Positions 8,775 through 17,575 of a stretch of 64,000 nt of DNA are shown here, piece by piece; position 1 is the stretch's first letter; each line of letters begins with the position of its first letter. The notes under the pieces are model-generated. The model saw only the letters and a program-made list of their open reading frames with translations. It was not told the DNA's origin and did not search any database. Made by a program: the position numbers and the translations under genes. Origin of the DNA: Rhodopseudomonas rhenobacensis (GTDB taxonomy: Bacteria; Pseudomonadota; Alphaproteobacteria; Rhizobiales; Xanthobacteraceae); NCBI RefSeq assembly GCF_014203125.1, contig NZ_JACHIH010000030.1:2217-66216 (forward strand), given 5' to 3'.

Positions 8775-9413
8775 ATGTCAATTCCGTCCGACCGCCGATC
8801 GCGGAAGCGTCTCGCCACGCGAGAGGGCATCTCCGACGCGGCAACGCGCCTCTTCATCGAGCGGGGCTTCGATCATGTGACGGTCGACGACATTGCGGCC
8901 GCCGCTGACGTCGGGCGGATGACGGTGTTCAACCATTTCTCCCGCAAAGAGGACATGTTCTTTGATCGCGACGAGGAGGGTCGCCAGATGCTGCGCGAAG
9001 CCTTGCTGCAGCGTGATCCCCGCGTCAGTCTGATCGACACCTATGGTCTGCTCGCTCACCGGCTGATTGCCGAACACAGCCCCGTCGTCGAATTTTCTGC
9101 GCGGAGCCAGAGCTTCATAGAGGCGATCGAGGCCAGCGAAACCCTCAAGGCGCGGGCGAGGGCGATCCGTGACGAGTGCGCGCAAGTCGTAGCGTTGGCG
9201 CTCTCCGAATGCGCAGGCCGAGAACCGGGCGATCCCGACGCCCAATTGGCCGCCGGGCTGCTGTTGGCGGTGTGGACCGTGGCCTTTATTCAGGCGCATC
9301 GGACCTTTCGTCAGACGCGCGATACCGAGCAAGCGAACGCCGCCTTTCTCGCACTTGTCGATAAGGGAAGCAGCGCTCTCAAAGCCGCCATGGCCGGCAC
9401 GCCCTACGCCTGA
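8775..9413 (+). CDS. TetR/AcrR family transcriptional regulator of the adjacent efflux pump
   Basis: A 212-residue regulator. The N-terminal HTH occupies about residues 12-60 (RLATREGISDAATRLFIERGF, then VDDIAAAADVGRMTVFNHFSRKEDMF). The rest is the all-helical ligand-binding and dimerisation domain with no close ligand signature. It is divergent from the TetA-like pump at 7443-8627, so it most likely represses that pump until a drug-like ligand binds. AGGAGC occurs just upstream of the start. Confidence 0.88.
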   Translation: MSIPSDRRSRKRLATREGISDAATRLFIERGFDHVTVDDIAAAADVGRMTVFNHFSRKEDMFFDRDEEGRQMLREALLQRDPRVSLIDTYGLLAHRLIAEHSPVVEFSARSQSFIEAIEASETLKARARAIRDECAQVVALALSECAGREPGDPDAQLAAGLLLAVWTVAFIQAHRTFRQTRDTEQANAAFLALVDKGSSALKAAMAGTPYA

Positions 9414-9471
9414 GCCATCACCTCCGGCTGCGGTTGCGCATGTCTGCTGCGCGCGATGAGGAGCGTGCCCG

Positions 9472-11310
9472 CTACTTCGACGGCCCGAAGTCCAGCGGCG
9501 CCTGGTCCATCGGCGGCAGGTCGAATTCGATCTTGGACGGATCGACGGTCGATGCCGCGCCCTTGTAGTGCATCACCATCGCCGGGAAGGTGATCACCAG
9601 CGCGACCATGATCACCTGGATGATCACGAACGGCACCGCGCCCCAATAGATCTGCCCGGTGGTGACCGGCTCCATGCGCTTGCCGGAGACCCGGTCGATG
9701 TAGGATTCTTTCGGTGCCACCGAGCGCAGATAGAACAGCGCGAAACCGAACGGCGGATGCATGAACGAGGTCTGCATGTTGACGCCGAGCATGACGCCGA
9801 ACCAGATCAGATCGATGCCGAGCTTTTCCGCCGCGGGTCCGAGCAGCGGGATGACGATGAAGGCGAGCTCGAAGAAGTCGAGGAAGAACGCCAGGATGAA
9901 CACGAAGGCGTTGACGAAGATCAGGAAGCCGATCTGGCCGCCGGGCAGCCCGACCAGCAGCTCCTCGACCCAGCGGTGGCCGTCGACGCCGTAGAAGGTC
10001 AGCGAAAACACCCGGGCGCCGACCAGGATGAACACCACGAAGGCCGAGAGTTTCGCGGTCGCCTCGGTGGCCTGGCGGGTGAGGTCGAAGGTCAGCCGGC
10101 CTTTCATCAGCGCCAGGATGATCGCGCCGGCGGCGCCCATCGCGCCGCCTTCGGTGGGCGTGGCAACGCCGATGAAGATGGTGCCGAGCACCAGGAAGAT
10201 CAGCCCGAGCGGCGGCACCATCACGAACACCACCTGCTGCGCCAGCTTCGACAGCAGATGCAGTCCAAGCACGCGGTTGATCACCGCCAGCACGAACGAC
10301 AGCGCCACCGTGATCGACATCGTCAGCACCACGTAGTCGGCGCCGGATTTCACCTCGGTGAAGGACATCGTCACGATGCCGATCGCGCTCGACACCACGA
10401 TCACCAGGAACAGCGACATCGTCATGGTGCGGATGATGCCGATGAAGGGGCGCGTCAGGATCCCCAGCAGAATCACGAACCAGAAGCCATGCTGCACCAG
10501 CTTGCCGAGCCCGATCTTGTCGAATGCCGGCTGCGTCCAGTCGAACAGCCCGACATGGACCACGAAGAAATAGCCGGCCGCCGCCGCCGACAGCGCGGTC
10601 AGCGGCAGGATCAACGGATGTTTCGCGGTTTCCAGCTCGCGCAGCGTCTGCGCTTCGAGCGGCAGCCCCGGCACCGCCTTCGGCGCGATCAGGGTGACGA
10701 GGAAGATATAGCCGGCATACAGCAGCGCCAGCACGATGCCGGGAATGAATGCGCCTTCGTACATGTCGCCGACCGAGCGGCCGAGCTGGTCGGCCATCAC
10801 GATCAGAACCAGCGACGGCGGAATGATCTGCGCCAGCGTGCCGGAGGCGGCGATCACGCCGGTGGCGACGCGGCGGTCGTAGCCGTAGCGCAGCATGATC
10901 GGCAGCGAGATCAGCCCCATCGAGATCACCGAGGCGGCGACCACGCCGGTGGTGGCGGCGAGCAATGCGCCGACAAACACCACCGCATAGGCGATGCCGC
11001 CGCGGATCGAGCCGAACAACTGCCCGATGGTTTCCAGAAGGTCCTCGGCCATGCCCGATCTTTCGAGCACCAGCCCCATGAAGGTGAAAAACGGAATCGC
11101 CAGCAGCGTGTCGTTGTTCATCACGCCGTAGACGCGTTCCGGCAAAGCCTGCAGGAAGTCGGGGCGAAACAGCCCGAGCTCGATGCCGATGAAGGCGAAC
11201 AACAGGCCGTTCGCCGCCAGCGAGAACGCCACCGGATAACCCAGCAGCAGGAACAGCACCAATGACGCGAACATGATCGGCGCCATGTAGTGAATGAACA
11301 TCGCGGTCAT
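9472..11310 (-). CDS. TRAP transporter large permease DctM (FcbT3 type)
   Basis: A 612-residue membrane protein, clearly longer than the about 430 residues of standard DctM. An additional hydrophobic insert (about residues 215-370) splits the usual DctM halves, as in the mannitol/chloroaromatic (FcbT3) branch. DctM hallmarks include FFTFMGLVLERSGMAEDLLE, GVVAASVISMGLISLPIML, ASGTLAQIIPPSLVLIV and the C-terminal PPFGFALFYLRSVAP. It forms the Na+-coupled translocation channel together with DctQ. The gene is 35 bp downstream of dctQ in the same operon and converges on the TetR gene. Confidence 0.9.
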   Translation of the reverse strand: MTAMFIHYMAPIMFASLVLFLLLGYPVAFSLAANGLLFAFIGIELGLFRPDFLQALPERVYGVMNNDTLLAIPFFTFMGLVLERSGMAEDLLETIGQLFGSIRGGIAYAVVFVGALLAATTGVVAASVISMGLISLPIMLRYGYDRRVATGVIAASGTLAQIIPPSLVLIVMADQLGRSVGDMYEGAFIPGIVLALLYAGYIFLVTLIAPKAVPGLPLEAQTLRELETAKHPLILPLTALSAAAAGYFFVVHVGLFDWTQPAFDKIGLGKLVQHGFWFVILLGILTRPFIGIIRTMTMSLFLVIVVSSAIGIVTMSFTEVKSGADYVVLTMSITVALSFVLAVINRVLGLHLLSKLAQQVVFVMVPPLGLIFLVLGTIFIGVATPTEGGAMGAAGAIILALMKGRLTFDLTRQATEATAKLSAFVVFILVGARVFSLTFYGVDGHRWVEELLVGLPGGQIGFLIFVNAFVFILAFFLDFFELAFIVIPLLGPAAEKLGIDLIWFGVMLGVNMQTSFMHPPFGFALFYLRSVAPKESYIDRVSGKRMEPVTTGQIYWGAVPFVIIQVIMVALVITFPAMVMHYKGAASTVDPSKIEFDLPPMDQAPLDFGPSK

Positions 11311-11345
11311 TCAGTTTTGCCCTTCAGTTCGATGACCAGGATGGT

Positions 11346-11942
11346 TCAGTGTTTTTCCGCGGTGATCACCGCGGCGAGGCGTTCGGCTTCCAGCTCGGCG
11401 GCGCGGTGGGCGCTGATCGCCGTGGCGTTGGAGTCCGGAATGATGCCGCGCATCATCGCGGCGCGCTTGATGATCTCGGAAATGCCCTGCAGCAGCAGCA
11501 GCACGCAGGCGATCATGATCAGCGACTTCGCCGGCCATTGCGGCAGGCCGCCGGCGCTGAAGGATTGCTCGTTCTGGCTGAGCGAGGTGAGGAAGAACGG
11601 CACCGACATGTAGAGCAGGATCAGCGTGAACGGCAGCAGGAACAGCACGTGGCCGATCATGTCGATCCAGCCGCGCAGTTTCAGCGGCAGCGAATGATTG
11701 ATGATGTCGATGCGGATGTGTTCGTTGTTGAGCAGCGTCCAAGGCGAGCACAGCAGGAACACCACGCTGAACAGCACCCACTGCAATTCCAGGAACGAAT
11801 TCGACGACACGTCGAAGATCTTCCGGATGATCGCGTTGGTCGCGGAAATGATCACCGCGACCACGATCAGCCAGGACACCCATCGCCCGATCAGCGTGTT
11901 GAACGCGTCGATCGCCCGGCTCACCCCAAGCAACGCCTGCAA
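11346..11942 (-). CDS. TRAP transporter small permease DctQ (FcbT2 type)
   Basis: A 198-residue protein with four hydrophobic segments and the DctQ pattern (WVSWLIVVAVIISATNAIIRKIFD, then NSFLELQWVLFSVVFLLCSPWTLLNNEHIRIDI). It is the small membrane subunit that partners DctM. It is the first gene of the dctQ-dctM pair. The binding protein encoded at 6250-7338 is of the same TRAP subgroup and is the probable third component, although it lies convergent and 2.1 kb away. Confidence 0.9.
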   Translation of the reverse strand: MQALLGVSRAIDAFNTLIGRWVSWLIVVAVIISATNAIIRKIFDVSSNSFLELQWVLFSVVFLLCSPWTLLNNEHIRIDIINHSLPLKLRGWIDMIGHVLFLLPFTLILLYMSVPFFLTSLSQNEQSFSAGGLPQWPAKSLIMIACVLLLLQGISEIIKRAAMMRGIIPDSNATAISAHRAAELEAERLAAVITAEKH

Positions 11943-12089
11943 TGTGCGACCTCCCGTTTTGCCTCCCCGATTGACACGCGGGGATTGCGAAGCGTCGGCA
12001 CCATTTCAGCGCGGCTTGTCGCCGTCAATTGGAAATTCGACAATCGGGCGCAGTATCAAGTCGTTATGGGAGAGGGGCGGGGCGGCGGC

Positions 12090-13124
12090 TCAGCCGCCGG
12101 TGACGCTCATGTGCCGGCTGACGCTCGGGCGGTTGTGCTGGCGGTCGATGATGAAGTCGTGGCCCTTCGGCTTCAGCCCGATGGCGCGGTCGATCGCGGC
12201 GCTGAGTTCGTCGTCGCTGGCCGAGGCGCGCAGCGGCCGGCGCAGGTCGGAGGCGTCCTCGTGGCCGAGGCAGGTGTGCAGCGTGCCGGTGCAGGTGACC
12301 CGCACCCGGTTGCAGGACTCGCAGAAATTATGCGTCATCGGGGTGATGAAGCCGAGCTTGCCGCCGGTCTCGCTGACGCGGACGTAGCGGGCCGGGCCGC
12401 CGGTGTCGTCGTCGAGGTCGATCAGCGTGTAGTGATTGCCGAGCCGGGCGCGCACCAGCGACAGCGGCAGATATTGATCGATGCGGCCTTCGCCGATTTC
12501 GCCCATCGGCATCACTTCGATCAGAGTCAGAGCCATGCCCTTGTCGTGCGCCCATTGCATCAGCGCGGGGATTTCGTCCTCATTGACGTTCTTCAACGCC
12601 ACCGCGTTGATCTTCACCGCGAGCCCGGCTTTTCGCGCCGCCTCAATGCCGGCCAGCACCTTGCCAAGGTCACCCCAGCGGGTGATGGCGCGGAATTTGT
12701 CCGGGTCGAGGGTGTCGAGCGAGACGTTGATGCGGCGGACGCCGCAGTCGGCGAGTTCCGCAGAATAGCGTTCGAGCTGCGAGCCGTTGGTGGTGAGGGT
12801 GAGCTCGTTCAGCGCGCCGGTGTGCAGGTGGCGGGATAGCGATCGCACCAGCGACATCATGTTCCGGCGCACCAGCGGCTCGCCACCAGTTAGCCGCAAC
12901 TTTTTCACGCCCTTTTTGATGAACGCCGAGCACAGCCGGTCGAGCTCCTCCAGCGTCAAGAGATCGGCCCGCGGGAGGAAGGTCATGTCCTCGGACATGC
13001 AATACACGCAGCGCAGATCGCAGCGGTCGGTGATCGACACCCGCAGATAGCTGATGGTGCGGCCGAACGGGTCGGTCATCGCCGAGCCGTTCGGGGCCGT
13101 TGCGGTCAGCGTTGATCCGGTCAT
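12090..13124 (-). CDS. moaA: GTP 3',8-cyclase MoaA
   Basis: A 344-residue radical SAM enzyme that makes 3',8-cyclo-7,8-dihydro-GTP, the first step of molybdenum cofactor synthesis. The SAM-binding cluster is C35-x3-C39-x2-C42 ([10 protein letters not shown]). The second 4Fe-4S cluster is held by [11 protein letters not shown] plus a downstream Cys (TGTLHTC). The LRLTGGEPL block and the C-terminal GG, needed for activity, are present. A second in-frame ATG at residue 16 (13079) is an alternative start. No other moa genes are adjacent. Confidence 0.95.
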   Translation of the reverse strand: MTGSTLTATAPNGSAMTDPFGRTISYLRVSITDRCDLRCVYCMSEDMTFLPRADLLTLEELDRLCSAFIKKGVKKLRLTGGEPLVRRNMMSLVRSLSRHLHTGALNELTLTTNGSQLERYSAELADCGVRRINVSLDTLDPDKFRAITRWGDLGKVLAGIEAARKAGLAVKINAVALKNVNEDEIPALMQWAHDKGMALTLIEVMPMGEIGEGRIDQYLPLSLVRARLGNHYTLIDLDDDTGGPARYVRVSETGGKLGFITPMTHNFCESCNRVRVTCTGTLHTCLGHEDASDLRRPLRASASDDELSAAIDRAIGLKPKGHDFIIDRQHNRPSVSRHMSVTGG

Positions 13125-13232
13125 CCGTCAAACCCTTACGAGAGCGCCGCTTAGCCGGCGGTGTTCTCGTAATGTAGGCATGACGGCAGCTGCGCACAAT
13201 CACGCAGCGTGCTGCGTTGCGGCGCGGACCCG

Positions 13233-13676
13233 TTATTGCGCCGGGGCGGCCTCGGGCTCCGGGAACGGGGATTCCGCCGGCGCCGCCGCGGGCTTCGGCT
13301 TGCGCTTACGGACGTTCTTGGACTGCTTCTTGACCGGACCCAACGCCTGCAATTCCGCCACGATCGGATTCGGATCGATGGTGGTGGTCGGCGGCGAGGT
13401 GAAGTCGCCGGGCGTGCGCGTCACCGTGACCGGCACCGTCGCGACTTGGAATTTCGGCAGCGTGAAGGTCACGCTGAAGCTGTCGGCGCCCGGCACTTCG
13501 ACGGAGCAGGGGGTTTTGCAGCTTGAGCCGGTCGAGGTGCGGGCCTCGGCGCCTTGCGGGACCGAATCCAGCTGCACGGTCACTGGGGGCGGAGCCGACT
13601 TGAAGGCATCCAACGAAAACGACGAACAGCCAGCCAAGCCGAGGCTCGCTGCCGCTATCACAATGACACGACGCAT
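13233..13676 (-). CDS. Putative lipoprotein with PEGA-like fold
   Basis: A 147-residue protein with a lipoprotein signal peptide: MRRVIVIAAASLGLAGC, lipobox LAGC with C17 as the acylated Cys. The mature part contains a beta-rich segment (VTVQLDSVPQGAEARTSTG, KTPCSVEVPG, FSVTFTLPKF) reminiscent of PEGA domains, with a likely disulfide between two Cys. It then has a basic patch (KKQSKNVRKRKPKP) and an Ala/Pro-rich tail. The function is unknown. A perfect CtrA-type box lies about 95 bases upstream at 13769-13784. Confidence 0.75.
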   Translation of the reverse strand: MRRVIVIAAASLGLAGCSSFSLDAFKSAPPPVTVQLDSVPQGAEARTSTGSSCKTPCSVEVPGADSFSVTFTLPKFQVATVPVTVTRTPGDFTSPPTTTIDPNPIVAELQALGPVKKQSKNVRKRKPKPAAAPAESPFPEPEAAPAQ

Positions 13677-13768
13677 GATCTATCCACTACATTTGCGACT
13701 AACAGCCACAGTCCCAAAGCGACCATAGGAGCGTCCCGCGCCCCTGGCAACCGCGCCGAACGCAACCG

Positions 13769-13784
13769 TTAATGTTTGGTTAAC
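13769..13784. promoter_or_regulatory. CtrA-type binding box TTAA-N7-TTAAC
   Basis: TTAA-tgtttgg-TTAAC matches the alphaproteobacterial CtrA consensus exactly. Because it is flanked by G and CG it also reads as a perfect box on the other strand (TTAA-ccaaaca-TTAAC). It lies in the 147-base gap between gph and the lipoprotein gene, upstream of the latter, suggesting cell-cycle control of the lipoprotein. No binding evidence exists. Confidence 0.6.
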
Positions 13785-13823
13785 GGCTGTGGCCGATCGA
13801 CAACTTGATGCGCAATCAAAGAC

Positions 13824-14507
13824 TTAGCCGTTTGCCTTGGCGTTGAGGCTGGCCACCGCGGCCGGCAGGTCGCGCATATGACCGATCAGCCGGTCCGGCT
13901 TCAGCTCGGCGATCGGCACGTCGGTATAACCGAACTCCACCCCGATCACCGGGATCCCGGCGCGGCGGGCCACGCCGACGTCCGGGCCGGCGTCGCCGAC
14001 CATGATGGCGCCCGCCATCTCGGCGCCCGCCCGCGCCACCGTCTGGCGCAGGATCACCGGGTCGGGCTTCGACACCCCGAAGGTGTCGCCGCCGCAGATC
14101 GCCGCGAAGCGCTTGGTCAAATCGAGCTTGTCGAGCAGCAGTTTCGACAGCCACTCCAGCTTGTTGGTGCAGACCGCGAAGCGATAGCCGTCGGTTTCGA
14201 GCTGATCGAGGGCCTCGTGCAGCCCCTCGAAGGGCCGCGAGGCGTCGGCGATATGCGCCGCGTAATAGTCGACGAAGTCATTGGTCAGACGGGTGATATC
14301 GTCGGCGCTGATGACCCGGCCGTCGATCTCCAGGCCGCGCTCGATCAGCTTGCGGACGCCGGCGCCGATCATGTTGCGGGCGGCCGGGAACGCGACCGGG
14401 GCCATGCCCTCGCGGACCAGCATGTAATTCAAGGCGCTGATCAGGTCGGGGGCGGTATCGACCAGGGTGCCGTCGAGATCGAAGACGATGATGCCGGATG
14501 TTGTCAT
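13824..14507 (-). CDS. gph: Phosphoglycolate phosphatase (HAD family)
   Basis: A 227-residue HAD hydrolase that removes phosphate from 2-phosphoglycolate, produced by RuBisCO oxygenation or DNA repair. Motif I is D10-L-D12-GTLVDT, motif II is CTNKLE, and the acidic motif IV is GDAGPDVGVARRAGIP. The cap insert is of C1 type (residues about 18-85). Its start faces rpiA divergently, about 140 bp away, which fits a shared role around pentose phosphate and glycolate metabolism. Confidence 0.9.
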   Translation of the reverse strand: MTTSGIIVFDLDGTLVDTAPDLISALNYMLVREGMAPVAFPAARNMIGAGVRKLIERGLEIDGRVISADDITRLTNDFVDYYAAHIADASRPFEGLHEALDQLETDGYRFAVCTNKLEWLSKLLLDKLDLTKRFAAICGGDTFGVSKPDPVILRQTVARAGAEMAGAIMVGDAGPDVGVARRAGIPVIGVEFGYTDVPIAELKPDRLIGHMRDLPAAVASLNAKANG

Positions 14508-14648
14508 TTGCCCTCGCTACAGGCCCCGGCGCGATTGCGCAACCATCTGTCGCCGGCAAAGTGAATCCGCCCTGTTCGCCGCCGGCAAACGACGCTAGAT
14601 ATGCGCGCCGCGCAAGGCGGCAGGGCGCGGTCAAAGGGGCGACGGTTC

Positions 14649-15347
14649 ATGAGTTCGCATGATTTGAAAAGGCAGGCGGCGGCGGCGGCGCTGGAGCACG
14701 TCCGCGACGGCATGAAGCTCGGCCTCGGCACCGGATCGACCGCAAAGCACTTCGTCGAGTTGCTCGGCGAGCGGGTGCGCGGCGGCCTGAAGGTGATCGC
14801 GGTGCCGACCTCGGAGGCGACGCGGGCGGATGCGCAGGCCAACGGCATTGCCCTGACCACGCTCGACGAGGTCGACCGGCTCGACCTCACCGTCGACGGC
14901 GCCGACGAGATCAATGCCGCGCTCGACCTGGTGAAGGGCGGCGGCGGCGCCCTGCTGCGCGAGAAGATCGTCGCGGCGGCGTCCGACCGCATGATCGTGA
15001 TCGCCGACGAAAGCAAGCTGGTCGCCAATCTCGGCCGCTTTCCGCTGCCGATCGAAGTGATTCCCTTCGGGCTCGCGGCGACGCGGCGCGCGGTCGAGGA
15101 AGCCTGCGCGGAATGTGGCGTTTTTGGATCGATTTCGCTGCGCAAGGGCAGCGGCGGCCATGCTTTCGTCACCGATGGGGGGCACTGGATCCTCGACGCC
15201 CATCTGGGGCGAATCCCCGATGCTCCCGGTCTGGCCGACTCGCTGAACGCGATCCCGGGCGTCGTCGAGAACGGGCTGTTTATTGGTCTGGCAAGCATGG
15301 CGGTGCTGGCGGGCCCCGATGGAATCCGCATTATCGAACGGCCTTGA
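14649..15347 (+). CDS. rpiA: Ribose-5-phosphate isomerase A
   Basis: A 232-residue enzyme interconverting ribose-5-phosphate and ribulose-5-phosphate in the pentose phosphate and Calvin pathways. Family landmarks are [34 protein letters not shown] (catalytic Asp and Glu), [14 protein letters not shown] and [10 protein letters not shown]. The start at 14649 (MSSHDLKRQ) is preceded by AAAGGGG and matches the usual RpiA N-terminus. The DUF2059 gene follows by 22 bp and may be in the same transcript. Confidence 0.95.
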   Translation: MSSHDLKRQAAAAALEHVRDGMKLGLGTGSTAKHFVELLGERVRGGLKVIAVPTSEATRADAQANGIALTTLDEVDRLDLTVDGADEINAALDLVKGGGGALLREKIVAAASDRMIVIADESKLVANLGRFPLPIEVIPFGLAATRRAVEEACAECGVFGSISLRKGSGGHAFVTDGGHWILDAHLGRIPDAPGLADSLNAIPGVVENGLFIGLASMAVLAGPDGIRIIERP

Positions 15348-15369
15348 GCCGCAATCCTGGAGAATCGTA

Positions 15370-15891
15370 ATGAGATATCTTGTCAACGCGCTGCTTGCAG
15401 CCGGCCTTGCGTTCGGCCTGTCGCTGTCGGCGGCTTCCGCTCAGGCGCCGGCGCCCGCACCGTTGAAGCCGGCGTCGCCCGCGGCGATCGCGGCGGCGAA
15501 GGAAATCCTGACAATGAAGAACGTCAGCGCGATGTACGCCTCCGCGGTGCCGAACATCGTGCAGCGCACCAAGGACACGCTGCTGCAGAACAACCTCAAC
15601 TATCAGAAGGATCTGAACGAGGTCGCGGTGGTGGTGGCGCAGGCGCTGGCCGGCCGCGAAAAGGACATCGGCGAGCAGATGGCGAAGATCTACGCCAGCG
15701 ATTTCACCGAGCAGGAGCTGAAGGACCTGGTGACGTTCTACAAGTCGCCGCTCGGCCAGAAGCTGCTGGCGCAGGAGCCGAAGACCATCTCGGCCAGCAT
15801 GCAGTACATGAACCAGTGGGCGCAGAGCTTCGCCGAAGAAGTCAACGGCCAGTTTCGCGCCGAGATGCGCAAGCGCGGCAAGGAAATCTGA
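15370..15891 (+). CDS. DUF2059 domain-containing secreted protein
   Basis: A 173-residue protein with a classical signal peptide (about residues 1-26, cleavage after AASAQA). The helical DUF2059 domain follows, with the typical YASDFTEQELKDLVTFYKSPLGQKLL block. The role is unknown; such proteins are periplasmic. The start at 15370 is preceded by GGAG and places the signal peptide at the N-terminus. It lies 22 bp after rpiA on the same strand. Confidence 0.85.
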   Translation: MRYLVNALLAAGLAFGLSLSAASAQAPAPAPLKPASPAAIAAAKEILTMKNVSAMYASAVPNIVQRTKDTLLQNNLNYQKDLNEVAVVVAQALAGREKDIGEQMAKIYASDFTEQELKDLVTFYKSPLGQKLLAQEPKTISASMQYMNQWAQSFAEEVNGQFRAEMRKRGKEI

Positions 15892-15904
15892 ACCGCGATG
15901 GCTG

Positions 15905-15953
15905 GAGCATGATCCCGAAAAGTGGAGGCCGGTTTTCGGAGACGATGATGCTC
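15905..15953. repeat. Intergenic inverted repeat, GAGCATGATCC type
   Basis: GAGCAT-gatccCGAAAAgtgg...ccggTTTTCGgagacgatg-ATGCTC is an imperfect palindrome of 49 bases between the DUF2059 gene and gor. The sequence resembles a dispersed intergenic element common in Nitrobacteraceae genomes (from memory). A partial relative (GGAGCATGATC) is at 36361-36371. Confidence 0.6.
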
Positions 15954-15991
15954 AATCCAGCTGACAACGACTTGATCAGGCGCGAGGCGAC

Positions 15992-17377
15992 ATGAGCGAT
16001 TTCGACGTCGATCTGTTTGTGGTGGGTGGTGGCTCGGGCGGCGTACGCGCCGCGCGGATCGCCGCCGGCCACGGCGCCAGCGTCATGATCGCCGAAGAAT
16101 ATCGCTTCGGCGGCACCTGCGTGATCCGCGGCTGCGTGCCGAAGAAGCTGTTGGTCTATGCTTCGCAGGTGCATCACGAGATTGCGGACGCCGCCGGCTT
16201 CGGCTGGAGCATTCCGTCCGCCAGCTTCGACTGGGCGACGCTGATCGCCAACAAGGACCGCGAGATCGCCCGGCTGGAGTCGATCTACGCGACCAACGTG
16301 GAAAAATCCGGCGCCAAGACCGTGAAGTCGCGCGCGGTGTTCGAGGATCCGCATACGCTGCGGCTCGACAGCGGCGAGACGGTGCGGGCCCGCTACGTGC
16401 TGATCGCCACCGGCGGCGCGCCGAACCATGGCCTCGCCATTCCGGGCATCGAGCACGTCATTTCCTCCAACGAAGTGTTTCATCTTCCGGAATTGCCGAA
16501 GCGCATCCTGATCCAGGGCGGCGGCTACATCGCGCTGGAATTCGCCTGCATCTTTGCCGGGCTCGGCTGCGACGTCACCGTGGTCTATCGCGGCGACAAT
16601 ATTCTGCGCGGTTTCGATGATGATGTTCGCGCCCATGTCCGCGGCGAAATGGAGAAGCAGGGCATCACCGTTCTCACCGGCTGCACGGTGACCGCGGTCG
16701 ACAAGCACACCGAGGAGTTCACCTCGCATCTGTCGAACGGCTCCAGCGTCGCATCGGATCAGGTGATGTTCGCGATCGGGCGGCATCCCAACGTCGCCAA
16801 TCTCGGGCTGGAAAAGGCCGGCGTCGCCATCGACCCGGTGATCGGCGGCATCGCCGTCGACGGCTACTCGCAGACCTCGGTGCCTCATATCTACGCGATC
16901 GGCGACGTCACCCACCGCATCAATCTGACGCCGGTGGCGATTCGCGAGGGCCACGCCTTCGCCGATACGGTGTTCGGCAAGCGGCCGGTGCAGGTCGACT
17001 ACGATTCGATCCCGACCGCGGTGTTCTCGCAGCCGGAGGTCGGCACCGTGGGGCTGACCGAGGCGCAGGCGCGGGCGCGTTACACCCATGTCGATATCTA
17101 CAAAGCGAGCTTCCGGCCGATGAAGGCGACGCTGTCCGGCCGCGACACCCGCATCCTGATGAAGCTGGTGGTCGATGGCCTGACCGATCGCGTGCTGGGC
17201 TGCCACATCGTCGGCGACGAGGCCGCCGAACTCGTTCAGGTGGTCGCCATCGCGGTGAAGATGAAGGCCACCAAGGCGGATTTCGACGCCACCATGGCGC
17301 TGCATCCGACCGCCGCCGAAGAGCTCGTCACCATGCGCACGCCCTTCGCGCGCTACGTGCGGGAAGCGGCGGAGTAA
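15992..17377 (+). CDS. gor: Glutathione-disulfide reductase
   Basis: A 461-residue FAD flavoenzyme that reduces glutathione disulfide with NADPH. It has the FAD-binding GGGSGGVRAARIAA near residue 12, the redox-active disulfide C43-x4-C48 (GGTCVIRGCVPKK), an NAD(P)-binding GGGYIALEFACIFAG, and the C-terminal catalytic HPTAAEE that completes the active site in the dimer. The NADP-binding region has Arg after the second strand (VYRGDN), consistent with NADPH. A 14-bp direct repeat overlaps its stop codon. Confidence 0.93.
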   Translation: MSDFDVDLFVVGGGSGGVRAARIAAGHGASVMIAEEYRFGGTCVIRGCVPKKLLVYASQVHHEIADAAGFGWSIPSASFDWATLIANKDREIARLESIYATNVEKSGAKTVKSRAVFEDPHTLRLDSGETVRARYVLIATGGAPNHGLAIPGIEHVISSNEVFHLPELPKRILIQGGGYIALEFACIFAGLGCDVTVVYRGDNILRGFDDDVRAHVRGEMEKQGITVLTGCTVTAVDKHTEEFTSHLSNGSSVASDQVMFAIGRHPNVANLGLEKAGVAIDPVIGGIAVDGYSQTSVPHIYAIGDVTHRINLTPVAIREGHAFADTVFGKRPVQVDYDSIPTAVFSQPEVGTVGLTEAQARARYTHVDIYKASFRPMKATLSGRDTRILMKLVVDGLTDRVLGCHIVGDEAAELVQVVAIAVKMKATKADFDATMALHPTAAEELVTMRTPFARYVREAAE

Positions 17378-17400
17378 TTTCAGCGAAGTAATTTCAGCGA
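17373..17400. repeat. 14-bp tandem direct repeat across the gor stop codon
   Basis: AGTAATTTCAGCGA occurs twice without a gap (17373-17386 and 17387-17400). The first copy contains the gor stop TAA (17375-17377), and the second carries another TAA in the same relative place. It ends nine bases before the palindromic element at 17409. Confidence 0.9.
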
Positions 17401-17408
17401 ATTGAGCC

Positions 17409-17537
17409 GTCATTCCGGGGCGCGAGGCCGCAGGCCGAGCGAACCCGGAATCTCGCGCCAGGCACGGTCTTCACCCTGCATTTGCAGCGAGATTCCGGGT
17501 TCGCTCGCAGCTTGCGCTGCTCGCGCCCCGGAATGAC
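17409..17537. repeat. Four-stem palindromic intergenic element, copy A
   Basis: The outer arms GTCATTCCGGGGCGCGAG and CTCGCGCCCCGGAATGAC are complementary. The inner arms GCGAACCCGGAATCTCGC and GCGAGATTCCGGGTTCGC are also complementary. The 5' side hairpin is GGCC-gca-GGCC and the 3' side hairpin is GCAGC-ttgc-GCTGC. It lies between gor and a convergent hydrolase gene. Relatives are at 32437, 37375 and 47666. Confidence 0.9.
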
Positions 17538-17575
17538 GTCCTTGCATCGAGTGGAATGCAATCGCCGAGGCGGCG

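Noticed and set aside
9568-11265. 565-codon open frame antisense to dctM
   Set aside because: The translation is dominated by His, Arg, Gln and Asp, typical of a GC-rich antisense shadow; the opposite strand has a clear DctM protein.
15842-17413. 523-codon open frame antisense to gor
   Set aside because: It is a shadow frame without protein-like composition; glutathione reductase is certain on the plus strand.
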